Of a stretch of DNA of 64,000 nucleotides, positions 19,160 to 28,444 are shown piece after piece. Source of the stretch: Tunturibacter empetritectus (GTDB taxonomy: Bacteria > Acidobacteriota > Terriglobia > Terriglobales > Acidobacteriaceae); NCBI RefSeq assembly GCF_040358985.1, contig NZ_CP132932.1, forward strand, positions 620,001 through 684,000, given 5' to 3'. Every line of letters starts with the position of its first letter. Within the stretch, counting starts at the first letter, position 1. A program made the translations under genes and the position numbers. A model generated the notes under the pieces. That model had not been told where the DNA came from and did not search any database. It saw only the letters and a list, made by a program, of their open reading frames with translations.

Positions 19160-19441
19160 CTAAACCGCCTCCGGCCCCCGAGGCCCCTTCGCCTGCCGCA
19201 ACACCGTCATCGACACATAAGCCCCGATCCACGACCCCACCGCCGCAAAGCAGACATAAACCCAGTTCTTCGTATAACTGATCACCGCAAACGCCGACAA
19301 CAAATACCACACGCTGCTCCATGTAGCCGCCGGCAATCGTCGCTGCGACGAAACCGCCGCGTTGAACATCACGTAGACAGCGTCGGTTGCCGCCGTCGAC
19401 AGCAACACGCCCACTGCAAGCCAGGGTTCAAGATGCGCCAT
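19160..19441 (-). CDS. Small membrane protein of unknown function
   Basis: A 93-residue protein with three hydrophobic segments (about residues 5-25, 40-57 and 60-78) and a basic C-terminus. Its GxxLSTAATDAVYVMF first helix and YTKNWVYVCFAAVGSWIGAY last helices look like a small conserved inner-membrane protein of the DUF-type, but I cannot name the family. GGGGAGG lies upstream of the ATG at normal spacing, supporting reality. It is convergent with the glycosylase gene and divergent from the AI-2E transporter gene. Confidence 0.65.
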   Translation of the reverse strand: MAHLEPWLAVGVLLSTAATDAVYVMFNAAVSSQRRLPAATWSSVWYLLSAFAVISYTKNWVYVCFAAVGSWIGAYVSMTVLRQAKGPRGPEAV

Positions 19442-19549
19442 CCGCCAACCTCCCCGAACATTCCTAAATTCGTCAACAGACCACGTATTCTAATCTCAGC
19501 CCATACCAGTTACATTCGCATCTAATCCAACCACTGGAGCGTTTACCTC

Positions 19550-20590
19550 ATGCAAGAAGGCAGAGAATCCCCGCCTTGGAGACAGATCACCCTCTACCTT
19601 CTCACCCTCGCGGTCCTCATCCTCTGCGCCTTCATCCTCCAGCCCTTCTTCTCTGCCATCGTCGGAGCCATCGTGCTCGCGGTCGTTACCGAGATTCCCT
19701 ACAACTGGCTCTCCACCCGCATCCCCCACCGCACCACCTGCGCCACCGTCGCTCTCCTCCTCGTCATCCTCGCCGTCATCGTCCCAGCATTCTTCCTCGC
19801 ACAGGAGCTAGGCGAACAAGCCCTCCGCGCCATCGTCTCCCTCCGCAATCCCAACACCCAGAACCTTGTCACCGACTACATCGGCAATCACCCCGCACTC
19901 GCCAATCGCATCGAAGCCTTCTCCGCCTCCATCGACGTCAACAACGCCGCCCGCACCACCGCAGCCTACGTCGGCAGCAAGGCGGCCATGATCCTCGGCA
20001 ACTCCGTCCACCTCATCACCGAGATGGTCGTCATGCTCTTCCTCCTCTTCTTCCTCTTTCGCGACCGCCAGCTTGCCCTCACCGCCCTGCGCTCCCTCAT
20101 CCCCCTCCGCGATGACGAGTCCAGCGAACTGCTCGAGCGCATCGACGACACCATCTACGCCACCTTCCTTGGCCGCCTAGCCATCGCACTCGTACAGGGA
20201 GTCCTCGCCGGCCTCGCCTTTTGGACTCTCGGCGTTCCCGGCGTCATCCTCTGGTCCATCACCCTCACCGCCTTCGCCATGATTCCGGCCTTCGGAGCCT
20301 TCCTCGTCTGGGGACCCATCGCCATCTACCTCGGCCTCAACGGCCACTGGGGCAAGGCCGCCCTGCTCGCCATCTGGGGTGGACTCATCGTCAGCACCAT
20401 CGACAACATCCTCTATCCCACCCTCATCGGCAGCCACCTGCGCTCCCACACTGCCATCATCCTCATCACCATCCTCGGAGGCATCGCAGTCTTCGGTCCC
20501 CTCGGAATCATCCTCGGCCCCGTCATCTTCACCATCGCCTCCACCCTGCTAGACATCTGGCACGCCCGCACTACCCAAATCACCACTTAG
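19550..20590 (+). CDS. AI-2E family transporter (PerM/TqsA-like)
   Basis: A 346-residue membrane protein of the autoinducer-2-exporter-like superfamily. It has about eight membrane segments, with paired helices at the N-terminus (LYLLTLAVLILCAFILQPFF), an amphipathic middle region (about 85-150), and the family-typical C-terminal stretch GVPGVILWSITLTAFAMIPAFGA and IDNILYPTLIGS. Members include TqsA, PerM and Na+/H+ exchangers, so the cargo is uncertain. It is transcribed alone and convergent with tex. Confidence 0.88.
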   Translation: MQEGRESPPWRQITLYLLTLAVLILCAFILQPFFSAIVGAIVLAVVTEIPYNWLSTRIPHRTTCATVALLLVILAVIVPAFFLAQELGEQALRAIVSLRNPNTQNLVTDYIGNHPALANRIEAFSASIDVNNAARTTAAYVGSKAAMILGNSVHLITEMVVMLFLLFFLFRDRQLALTALRSLIPLRDDESSELLERIDDTIYATFLGRLAIALVQGVLAGLAFWTLGVPGVILWSITLTAFAMIPAFGAFLVWGPIAIYLGLNGHWGKAALLAIWGGLIVSTIDNILYPTLIGSHLRSHTAIILITILGGIAVFGPLGIILGPVIFTIASTLLDIWHARTTQITT

Positions 20591-20688
20591 ACATGCACAG
20601 CCCGCAAGCACCTGACTACAAATAACTTACACGCGGGTAATAGGGGAAGGGGGAGGGGGTACTCTCCAGCCGATAAGAAACGATACTA

Positions 20689-23061
20689 TTACCCCTTCCA
20701 CTTGGAAGAAAGCATGGCCAGCTTGTCGTCGAAAGAGATCGGAGCCTTCGCCGGAGCAACAGCACGAGCGTTCACCTGAACCTGGGTCTTCACCGTAGGT
20801 CTTCCCTGTCCCTTCAGCCCCTGCTCCTTCGACGACGAGCCACCACGAGCACCACCGTCCGCAGGACGAACACCCCTCGGCCCCCTCTCATGCAGTGCCT
20901 TGATCGAGAGCGCAATCCGCTTCGTCTTCGCATCGACGGACAGCACCTTCACCTTCACAATCTGTCCAGCCTTCACCGCCTCAGAGGGATCCTTGATGAA
21001 CTTCACCGACAGCTCACTGATATGCACCAGCCCATCTTGGTGCACCCCGATATCGACGAACGCGCCAAACTTGGTCACATTCGTCACCACGCCTTCCAGC
21101 ACCATCTCAGCCATCACATCCGACAGCTCCCGCACACTCTCGTTAAAGCTAGGCGCAACAAATTTATCTCGAGGATCGCGCCCCGGCTTCTTCAACTCCT
21201 CCAGAATGTCGTTCAGCGTAAAACTCCCCGCCGAAACCGCGCTCTTATCCACCTTCTCCAGCAGCTGCGGACTTTTGATCAGCTCCTCCACCGGAGACTT
21301 CAACGAAGCCGCAATCTGCTCTACAACCGCATAAGACTCCGGATGAACCGCAGTCATATCCAGCGGATTCTCTCCATCACGAATCCGCAGAAATCCCGCA
21401 GCCTGCTCAAACGTCTTCGCCCCGATTCCAGGGACCTTCATCAACTGCGTCCGCGAACGAAACCGTCCATGCTCGTTCCGGTAACTCACGATATTCAGCG
21501 CCGTCCGCTCCGTCACGCCCGAAACATACCGCAGCAAAGTCCACGACGAGGTATTCAGGTCAACCCCAACCCGATTCACGCAGCTCTCAATCACCGTCTC
21601 CAGCGACTGCTGCAACTGCCTCTGATCCACATCATGCTGATACTGCCCAACGCCAATCGACTTCGGATCGACCTTCACCAGCTCCGAAAGAGGATCCTGC
21701 AATCGCCGCGCGATTGAGATCGCCCCGCGCACCGTCAGGTCGAGATCCGGAAACTCCTGCCGCGCCACATCCGAAGCCGAATAGATGCTCGCGCCCGACT
21801 CGCTCACCGTCACCGAGAAGATATTCTCCAGCCCGCGCTCCCGCAGAAACTCCCGCACAAACGCATCCGTCTCCCGCGAAGCCGTCCCATTCCCAATCGC
21901 AATCGCCCTCACCTGGTGCTTCACCACCAGAGCCTCAAGCGTCTTCCCCGCCGCCTCGGCTGCGCCCTTCGACGTATGCAGATACAGCACATCATTGGCG
22001 AGGAACTTCCCCGTCTCATCCACCACCGCAATCTTGCACCCGGTCCTCTGCCCCGGGTCAATCCCCAGCACCGAGATCGGCCCCGCCGGCGGTGCCAGCA
22101 ACAGATGGTGCAAATTTTCTCGGAACACCTGGATCGCATCCAGATCCGAGCGCTTCTTCAACTCCAGCCGCAACTCCCCTTGAATCGACGAGTTCAGCAG
22201 CCGCGACCAGCAATCCTCAACGGCCAGCTCCAGCTGCGGCGTCCAATCCCCCTGCCCTCGCAACACCCCATGGCGCAGCACATTCAACGCTCGTGCCGAC
22301 TCCAACTCAATCAAAAAATAAAGAACGTTCTCGCTCTCACCTCGACGAATCGCAAGCATCCGATGTGACGGAATCGTCTTCACCGCCTCGCGATACTCGT
22401 AGTACATCTTGAACTTCTCCTGCTCATCCACCGCGTCCATCGCCTTACGACTCACAACGACGCCTTCATCAAACATCAGCGCACGAACGGCCTTTCGCAA
22501 GTCTGCACTCTCGCTGATCATCTCAGCGACGATATGTCTCGCGCCCTCGAGGGCCTCCTCGACCGAAGCCACACCCTTCTCGCCATCGACGAATCGCGGA
22601 GCCATCAAGCTCAGCGGCTCATCCGCAATCGTCTGCTCCCACAGATAGAGCGCAAGCGGCTCCAACCCCTTCTCTCGAGCGATCGCCGCCTTCGTCCTTC
22701 GCTTGGGTCGATACGGAAGATACAGATCCTCCAACTCGCTCTTATCAAGAGTCGCCTCGATCCGCACTTTTAACTCATCGTTCAGCTTGCCCTGCTCCGT
22801 AATCGAAGCCAGTATCGTAGCTCGCCGCGCAGCTAGATCGCGGAAGTAAGCGAGCTTCTCCTCGATATCGCGAATCTGCACCTCATCGAGATTGCCAGTA
22901 GCCTCCTTGCGATACCGCGCAATAAAAGGAACAGTCCCTCCCTCATCTAGAAGCGTAATCACCGCTACCAGACCATGCATCGGGAGGTTGAGAGTTTGGG
23001 CAATATGCAGCAAAATCTGGGGAGGGAGAACGCTTGCGTCAGTCATGGCTTGTCTAGCCAT
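20689..23061 (-). CDS. tex: Tex-family S1 RNA-binding protein
   Basis: A 790-residue cytoplasmic nucleic-acid-binding protein related to Tex/Spt6, connected with transcription and stress tolerance. In order: helical N-terminal region with FIARYRKEATGNLDEVQI, a YqgF/RNase H-like domain around SVLGIDPGQRTGCKIAVVD (about residues 330-450), helix-hairpin-helix segments including LMKVPGIGAKTFEQAAGFLRI, and an S1 domain near 660-730 (VTNVTKFGAFVDIGVHQDGL). The C-terminus is a basic Gly/Lys-rich tail. A second Met 15 bases in is also possible. It lies 98 bases downstream of polA on the same strand. Confidence 0.95.
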   Translation of the reverse strand: MARQAMTDASVLPPQILLHIAQTLNLPMHGLVAVITLLDEGGTVPFIARYRKEATGNLDEVQIRDIEEKLAYFRDLAARRATILASITEQGKLNDELKVRIEATLDKSELEDLYLPYRPKRRTKAAIAREKGLEPLALYLWEQTIADEPLSLMAPRFVDGEKGVASVEEALEGARHIVAEMISESADLRKAVRALMFDEGVVVSRKAMDAVDEQEKFKMYYEYREAVKTIPSHRMLAIRRGESENVLYFLIELESARALNVLRHGVLRGQGDWTPQLELAVEDCWSRLLNSSIQGELRLELKKRSDLDAIQVFRENLHHLLLAPPAGPISVLGIDPGQRTGCKIAVVDETGKFLANDVLYLHTSKGAAEAAGKTLEALVVKHQVRAIAIGNGTASRETDAFVREFLRERGLENIFSVTVSESGASIYSASDVARQEFPDLDLTVRGAISIARRLQDPLSELVKVDPKSIGVGQYQHDVDQRQLQQSLETVIESCVNRVGVDLNTSSWTLLRYVSGVTERTALNIVSYRNEHGRFRSRTQLMKVPGIGAKTFEQAAGFLRIRDGENPLDMTAVHPESYAVVEQIAASLKSPVEELIKSPQLLEKVDKSAVSAGSFTLNDILEELKKPGRDPRDKFVAPSFNESVRELSDVMAEMVLEGVVTNVTKFGAFVDIGVHQDGLVHISELSVKFIKDPSEAVKAGQIVKVKVLSVDAKTKRIALSIKALHERGPRGVRPADGGARGGSSSKEQGLKGQGRPTVKTQVQVNARAVAPAKAPISFDDKLAMLSSKWKG

Positions 23062-23159
23062 GCTACCGCCAACTGCCTAGGAAAACTCGCCTCGCTGTCA
23101 CTTACCCGCACGACGCGATCAGCACAGCGTGTTGATGCTTATGCAGAGACAAAAGAGTG

Positions 23160-25997
23160 CTATTTTATGTCGCGCCAGTTAGGCCCAACGCCCACATCGG
23201 CAACAATCGGAATGGAGAACTCGGCAACATGCTCCATCTCCTGCTTCACCAGTTCCTGAAGTTCTTGGACCTCTTCCGGTACTACGTCAAAGAGCAGCTC
23301 GTCATGAACCTGCAGCGTCATCTGTGATTTCAACCTGCGATCCCGAATAATCTGATCAATCTTGAGCATTGCTAGTTTGATGAGGTCAGCAGCAGTGCCT
23401 TGGAGCGGCGTATTAATCGCAGTCCGCTCAGCGAATCCACGCATGTTCGGGTTGCGAGATTGAATATCCGGGATCGGTCGAATTCGGCCAAAGTGCGTCT
23501 TCACCGATTGATCTCGACGCACTGTCTCGAGTGTCTCTTCAATGAAGCGCTGCACGCCTTTGTACCGGTCAAAATACGTCTCAATGTAGGTCTTGGCAGT
23601 CTTCTGATCGATGTTTAACTGCGCCGCAAGTCCAAACGGACTAATGCCATACACGATCCCAAAATTGACAGCCTTGGCACGAGCGCGTGTCTCCTTATCC
23701 ATCGTCGCTGCGTCAACGCCAAACACCTCGCTCGCGGTCAGAGTATGAATATCCTTGCCGGTTCGATAGGCATCAAGCAACAAAGGGTCCTGTGAGAAGT
23801 GGGCCATCAGGCGCAGTTCGATCTGCGAATAGTCTGCCGACATCAGCACATTTCCCGGAGCAGGAATAAAGGCAGCGCGAATCTCGCGGCCTAGAGCAGT
23901 GCGAACAGGAATGTTCTGCAGGTTTGGATTCGTGCTGGAGAGGCGGCCAGTCGCCGTACCGACTTGATTGAAGGTGGTATGAACACGTCCCAACGAATCG
24001 GTAAGCTGTGGAAGCGAGTCGATATAGGTCGATTTGAGCTTCGCGAGTTGACGATACTCGAGCACAAGAGCTGGAACGGCATGATGTTCCGCAAGCTCCT
24101 CCAAAACATCCTGAGCCGTAGAGACGACTTTGCCCTTGCCATACTTCATCGGCTTGGGAAGAAGCATCTTGTTAAAGAGAACCTCGCCGAGTTGTTTGGG
24201 CGAGTTGATATTGAAACGATGGCCGGAATCCGCATAAATGCGCTCGGCAAGATTATCGATATCAACAGCAAGCCGAGAGGACATCTCACCAAGAACCGCG
24301 GAGTCAATCCGGACACCAGCCTGCTCCATCCGCAACAGAACAGAAACCAGCGGCAGATCCATCGTCTCGTAGATATGCGTCAGATGCGCGGATTCAATTT
24401 GACTGCGAAGCGTGCCGGAGAGGCGATGGATCGCATTGGCCGCTTCGGGCAGCAGGTTGGCAATCTCGCTCTCAGTCGGCGTCTTTGAGGCAGGGCTTAG
24501 GGCGCGATCGGTAAACCGGGCCGTAACGTCTGGAAGAGTGTGAGAGCCATGCGTCGGGTTGACGAGGTAGCTGTAAAGCATGACGTCATCGCGAACTCCG
24601 GCCAGGTCGATCCTGTGAGGCTCGAGCGCCCGAAGGACCGCTTTGAGGTCGTGGGCGTGCTTCGGAAGGGTCGGATCTTCCAGCGCCTCTCTCAAACCAG
24701 GCGCGTGAAGAGAGACGACTATGGCGAAATCAGCAGATGTCGTTAAACCAATCTGGAAAACTGATGCACCTGTCGAAACCTTAGGCTCCGGACTCTTTGG
24801 CTCCGGAGTTTCAAAGAGTGACATGGATTGCGATGGGGGCGGCTCGGGCTCAGTCTCTTGCTCTGTGGACAAATCCGTGGCGACCTCTTCTGCAAGAGCC
24901 CGGGCATCCTCAAAAACAGCCACAGTCAAACCATTGACTCTTCCGGAAAGATCAATGGAACGAGCATCAGCAAGTAGCGCCGCTATCTGCTCCGGTGTAG
25001 GTTGCAGATTGTAGGTAAGGGGAGCGTTGGACGTAGAAGGAGCAAGCTCCTTCAGCAAAGTTGTGAACTCGAGTTCCGAGAAAAGTTCGCGGCATGCAGC
25101 ATTGTCTGGCGCCTGGGTAAGCATATCGTCCAGTTCATATTCGATAGGCACGCCAGTGTGAATCGTCACGAGTTCCTTGGAGAGGAGAATATTGTCGCGA
25201 TTGTTTTGCAGTGATTCCCGATACGTCTTTCGCTTTACTTCATCCGCGCGATCAAGTGCGGCCTCGACGGTGCCGAACTGCTGAATTAGCTCGACCGAGC
25301 CTTTATCGCCGATGCCCGGCGCCCCAGGAATGTTATCGATAGAGTCGCCGCGCAGAGCCATCACATCAATGACACGTTCTGGCAGGACACCAAGCGCAGC
25401 CTCAACACCCGCACTGTCGAGAATGAGGTTGTCCTTCGTTGGATTGAGAATCAACACGTCTTCATTGACGAGCTGCATCATATCCTTATCGGACGAGACT
25501 ACGTAGACCTTGTGGCCCAGAGCAGAGAGCTTGCAAGACAGTGTTCCTATTACGTCGTCCGCCTCGAATCCCTCGTAACTAAGAATTGGGATGCGAAAGG
25601 CTTCAAGGGCACGGCGAATGAAGGGAAGCTGTTGTGCAAGGTCCGCTGGCATCTCTGTTCGGTTGGCTTTGTAGCCAAGATAATCGATCTCTTCAAACTG
25701 CTGGGTCTTGATATTGAACTTCTTCACCGACTTCATCTCGCGAGCACGCTCGTCGCGGAAGACCGGACCGGACAGGTCGTAGACGGCAGCAAGATAGTGA
25801 GGAGAAAAGTCTTTGCGAAGCTTGTTGATCATATTCACGAAGACATAGGTCGCCGCCGTGGGAATGCCGCTCCGGGTGGACATAGGGCGCTGACGTTGCA
25901 TCGCGTGGTATGCGCGGAAGATAAAAGCCATGCTGTCCAGAAGGTAGATCGGGGGCTTCTGCTCGGAAGATGCTTTGGTGTCGGGTGTCTTTGCCAT
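23160..25997 (-). CDS. polA: DNA polymerase I
   Basis: A 945-residue repair and Okazaki-maturation polymerase. The N-terminal 5'-3' nuclease has DSMAFIFRAYHAM, FEADDVIGTL and SSDKDMMQLV. The middle region (about 370-540) matches the 3'-5' exonuclease fold, but the expected DxE metal motif is not seen (FAIVVSLHAP stands at that strand), so proofreading is probably lost. The polymerase domain is complete: motif A DYSQIELRLM, motif B RARAKAVNFGIVYG and motif C VHDELLFDV. Of three in-frame Met starts I prefer 25997; no strong ribosome-binding site decides it. It lies upstream of tex on the same strand. Confidence 0.95.
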   Translation of the reverse strand: MAKTPDTKASSEQKPPIYLLDSMAFIFRAYHAMQRQRPMSTRSGIPTAATYVFVNMINKLRKDFSPHYLAAVYDLSGPVFRDERAREMKSVKKFNIKTQQFEEIDYLGYKANRTEMPADLAQQLPFIRRALEAFRIPILSYEGFEADDVIGTLSCKLSALGHKVYVVSSDKDMMQLVNEDVLILNPTKDNLILDSAGVEAALGVLPERVIDVMALRGDSIDNIPGAPGIGDKGSVELIQQFGTVEAALDRADEVKRKTYRESLQNNRDNILLSKELVTIHTGVPIEYELDDMLTQAPDNAACRELFSELEFTTLLKELAPSTSNAPLTYNLQPTPEQIAALLADARSIDLSGRVNGLTVAVFEDARALAEEVATDLSTEQETEPEPPPSQSMSLFETPEPKSPEPKVSTGASVFQIGLTTSADFAIVVSLHAPGLREALEDPTLPKHAHDLKAVLRALEPHRIDLAGVRDDVMLYSYLVNPTHGSHTLPDVTARFTDRALSPASKTPTESEIANLLPEAANAIHRLSGTLRSQIESAHLTHIYETMDLPLVSVLLRMEQAGVRIDSAVLGEMSSRLAVDIDNLAERIYADSGHRFNINSPKQLGEVLFNKMLLPKPMKYGKGKVVSTAQDVLEELAEHHAVPALVLEYRQLAKLKSTYIDSLPQLTDSLGRVHTTFNQVGTATGRLSSTNPNLQNIPVRTALGREIRAAFIPAPGNVLMSADYSQIELRLMAHFSQDPLLLDAYRTGKDIHTLTASEVFGVDAATMDKETRARAKAVNFGIVYGISPFGLAAQLNIDQKTAKTYIETYFDRYKGVQRFIEETLETVRRDQSVKTHFGRIRPIPDIQSRNPNMRGFAERTAINTPLQGTAADLIKLAMLKIDQIIRDRRLKSQMTLQVHDELLFDVVPEEVQELQELVKQEMEHVAEFSIPIVADVGVGPNWRDIK

Positions 25998-26066
25998 GCT
26001 GTCTGATGGTAGCGCGTTGCAGCTGGACATGTGACCGCCCAAGATGGGCCGCCGCCTCAGTTCTCA

Positions 26067-26225
26067 AAAAAATAAAGTTGAATATCGTGGCATGTTTTTC
26101 GACCCTGATTTAAGTGCGGTTTCTCACCACGTTCTACCACGCACTTCACCACGTTCTACCATGCAAAAAACCACGTCGTGCACACCACTTTTTCCAAAAA
26201 CCCCCTGCAAAAACCACTTTAGGGC
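26067..26225 (+). repeat. R3 element (AAATAAAGTT / ACCACGT repeats), copy 2
   Basis: Opens AAAAAAATAAAGTTGAATAT, followed by CTCACCACGTTCTACCACGC, a second CACCACGTTCTACCATGC, then AAAAAACCACGTCGTGCACA and an A/C-rich end. It fills the gap between polA and queA, which both read on the other strand. Confidence 0.8.
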
Positions 26226-26280
26226 CCAGAAAACCACACTCAATTTTTCTTAGAATAAAACCAGTCTTAATGCAGGCAAC

Positions 26281-27375
26281 CTAAAGAAGAAGCATGCAGT
26301 CGCCATAACTGAAAAAGCGGTACCTCTGCTCGACGGCGTGAGCATAAGCTGCGAGTACCGCTTCCCTTCCGCCAGCAGCGCCCGCAAAGGCGCTAACCAG
26401 CATAAGCAACGTAGATTGTGGAAGATGGAAGTTTGTCAGCAGACCGCTCACAATCTTGAACTTATAGCCAGGACTGATGAAGATGCTCGTCTGGCCCGAG
26501 TGAGGTTCAAGAAAACTTCCTGCAGACATCTGGGCGCAATGTTCAAGCGTACGGGTTGTGGTGGTGCCAGCCGCGATGATGCGACGGCCTTCACTAACTG
26601 CGGAGTTGATGGCCTCCGCGGTCGTCGCAGGCAGCGTGTAGTGTTCGGCGTGGAGGCGGATATCCTCAATGTTTTCAGCACGAACTGGCTGAAACGTTCC
26701 CAATCCCACGTGCAGGGTGATGGTCTCGATCTGGATGCCGTTTTGCTTGAGTTGGGCCAGGATTTCCGGGGTGAAGTGGAGGCCGGCGGTAGGGGCGGCA
26801 GCGCTGCCTGATTCTTGGGAGAAGACTGTCTGGTAGCGGTCGCGATCGGCATCGCTGTCCTCGCGGTGTATGTACGGGGGGAGCGGCATGTGGCCTATTT
26901 TGTTGAGGATGGCGTTGAAGTCAGGCGTGGGAGAGAAACGGAGGGTACGTTCGCCGAATTCGGAGGCGGAGATGATCTCCGCTTCCAGCAAGGGTTTCGC
27001 TTCGTTGGGGGCGTGGAAGAGGAGGCGTTCGCCAAGCTGAATCTTGCGGCTCGGGCGGACGAGGGCGATCCAATCGTTGGCGGCAAGTTGCTGGGTTAGA
27101 AGGACTTCGATGCGACCTGTGGGATCGGGGGAGCTGTGTTGGGTTTGTTGGCTGCGGGCGCGGGTGGCGTAGAGGCGGCCCGGTAAAACACGGCTGTCAT
27201 TGAGGATAAGGAGGTCGCCGGGTTGGAGAATTTGGGGTAGATTGCGAAAAAAATTGTCGTGGTACTGGCCGGTGATCCGGTCGAAGAGGAGCATGCGGCT
27301 GGAGCCGCGAATCGCCGGTGGGGACTGGGCTATCAGCTCTTCGGGCAGGTCGAAATTGAAGTCGGATACGAGCAA
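26281..27375 (-). CDS. queA: S-adenosylmethionine:tRNA ribosyltransferase-isomerase
   Basis: Forms epoxyqueuosine in tRNA by transferring and isomerising the ribosyl group of SAM. The 364-residue protein begins [19 protein letters not shown], the near-invariant QueA opening, and has [29 protein letters not shown], and the C-terminal [22 protein letters not shown] and [12 protein letters not shown] blocks. The start is set at a TTG (27375) matching the family; an open extension to 27486 encodes a His-rich stretch that is translated R3 repeat and I reject it, though no clear ribosome-binding site marks the TTG. The DUF374 gene is immediately upstream. Confidence 0.93.
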   Translation of the reverse strand: MLVSDFNFDLPEELIAQSPPAIRGSSRMLLFDRITGQYHDNFFRNLPQILQPGDLLILNDSRVLPGRLYATRARSQQTQHSSPDPTGRIEVLLTQQLAANDWIALVRPSRKIQLGERLLFHAPNEAKPLLEAEIISASEFGERTLRFSPTPDFNAILNKIGHMPLPPYIHREDSDADRDRYQTVFSQESGSAAAPTAGLHFTPEILAQLKQNGIQIETITLHVGLGTFQPVRAENIEDIRLHAEHYTLPATTAEAINSAVSEGRRIIAAGTTTTRTLEHCAQMSAGSFLEPHSGQTSIFISPGYKFKIVSGLLTNFHLPQSTLLMLVSAFAGAAGGREAVLAAYAHAVEQRYRFFSYGDCMLLL

Positions 27376-27496
27376 ATCTATGTCGATTTTTGTGGTGAAA
27401 ACGTGGTGAGTTGTGTGGTGAAACGTGATGACAACGTGGTGTTTTGCATGGTGAATTTTGACGACGAAAATACGCCAACTTTTCAACTTTATTTTA
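27376..27496 (-). repeat. R3 element (AAATAAAGTT / ACCACGT repeats), copy 3
   Basis: On the minus strand it opens CCCCTAAAATAAAGTTGAAA at the stop codon of the DUF374 gene and runs through AAAATTCACCATGCAAAACA and several CACCACGTT motifs up to the queA start. Block order equals copy 1 at 13885. Confidence 0.85.
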
Positions 27497-28133
27497 GGGG
27501 ATTGCTGATTCGGGATTTGGCCAGCTCGACCGCGCGATCAAGAGCGGCCTGAACGGCTTCCTCGTTGGCGGTCGTCAGCAGGGGCCAGCCTATGAAGACT
27601 CTTGAGAATGGTTTGGGGATGAGGAAGCGGTCCCAGGAGCGAAGCTGCCAGGCTCGCTCGGGGAGGACGTAAAAGGTTCCGACCGGACTTTCGACGAGCT
27701 GGGCGAGCTGGGTGACGCCCGGTTTGGCGATCATGGCGGGGCCGCGGGGGCCGTCGGCCGTGATGGCGCAGTAGTGACCGTCGAGATAAGCCTTGTGCAT
27801 GTTGCGCAGGCCTAGGGAGCCTGACCGCGAGCTGGAACCTCGAATGGCCATGTAGCCGAGGCGCTCGACGGTGCGGGCGATGAGTTCGCCATCGAAGCTG
27901 GGGCTGATGAGAATGGCGATGTCGTGGTTGCGGAAGTGCCAAGCGCTGGTAAGCAGGCAGCGGTGCCAGAAGGCGTAGACGGCTGGGGGGGGGGCGTCGA
28001 AGCCAAGGGGTGCGCCAGGGTCGCGGACGTCTTCGAAGCGAAGGGTCATGCCGAGGACGTGTATGGTCGCGCTCGCGAGGCGGGGGACGAGGGCGAGGGC
28101 GAGGCGTTGCTTGAGGGTGTAGGTGGAGGCCAC
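27489..28133 (-). CDS. DUF374-type lysophospholipid acyltransferase family protein
   Basis: A 214-residue membrane-associated protein of the DUF374 group in the glycerophosphate/lipid A acyltransferase superfamily. Visible family marks are [10 protein letters not shown] (histidine of an HX4D-like site), [23 protein letters not shown] and [10 protein letters not shown] with the conserved Gly-Pro-Arg-Gly-Pro. The start is a GTG. The likely role is acyl transfer in lipid A or phospholipid synthesis, by analogy. It is upstream of queA with an R3 element between, beginning in its stop codon. Confidence 0.88.
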   Translation of the reverse strand: MASTYTLKQRLALALVPRLASATIHVLGMTLRFEDVRDPGAPLGFDAPPPAVYAFWHRCLLTSAWHFRNHDIAILISPSFDGELIARTVERLGYMAIRGSSSRSGSLGLRNMHKAYLDGHYCAITADGPRGPAMIAKPGVTQLAQLVESPVGTFYVLPERAWQLRSWDRFLIPKPFSRVFIGWPLLTTANEEAVQAALDRAVELAKSRISNPLK

Positions 28134-28172
28134 TTCGTTCAGTTTACCTATGAGATGCGATGCAAGGCATCT

Positions 28173-28349
28173 GTCCTGCCGGACAGGCCTCCTGCGCGGA
28201 AGGCGGGCGTTCGCACGCTTTTTTAAAGCTTCGCGTGGTCTTCCCGTTGGTCGGAATCATCATCCTCGCGACCAACGGGAGCGCCAGGCGAAGCGGTATA
28301 CAAGTCACGAAGTGACCGCCTCCCGCGCAGGGAGCCCATCCGGCAGGAC
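28173..28349. repeat. Palindromic element E, copy 2
   Basis: About 177 bp with terminal repeats GTCCTGCCGGAC and ATCCGGCAGGAC (one mismatch), and an internal perfect 11-bp inverted repeat CCCGTTGGTCG/CGACCAACGGG. The right half (CAAGTCACGAAGTGACCGCC) matches copy 1 at 6839-7032, while part of the left half differs. It lies in the divergent gap between the DUF374 gene and the porin gene. Confidence 0.8.
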
Positions 28350-28444
28350 ATAGTCTCAGAAAAAGACTCGAGAAGAAGTGATGCCCTTTACGATCAATTT
28401 ACTGCAAACGTGTTTTGCTTAACGCGTTTGCGAGAGGCGTGCCT

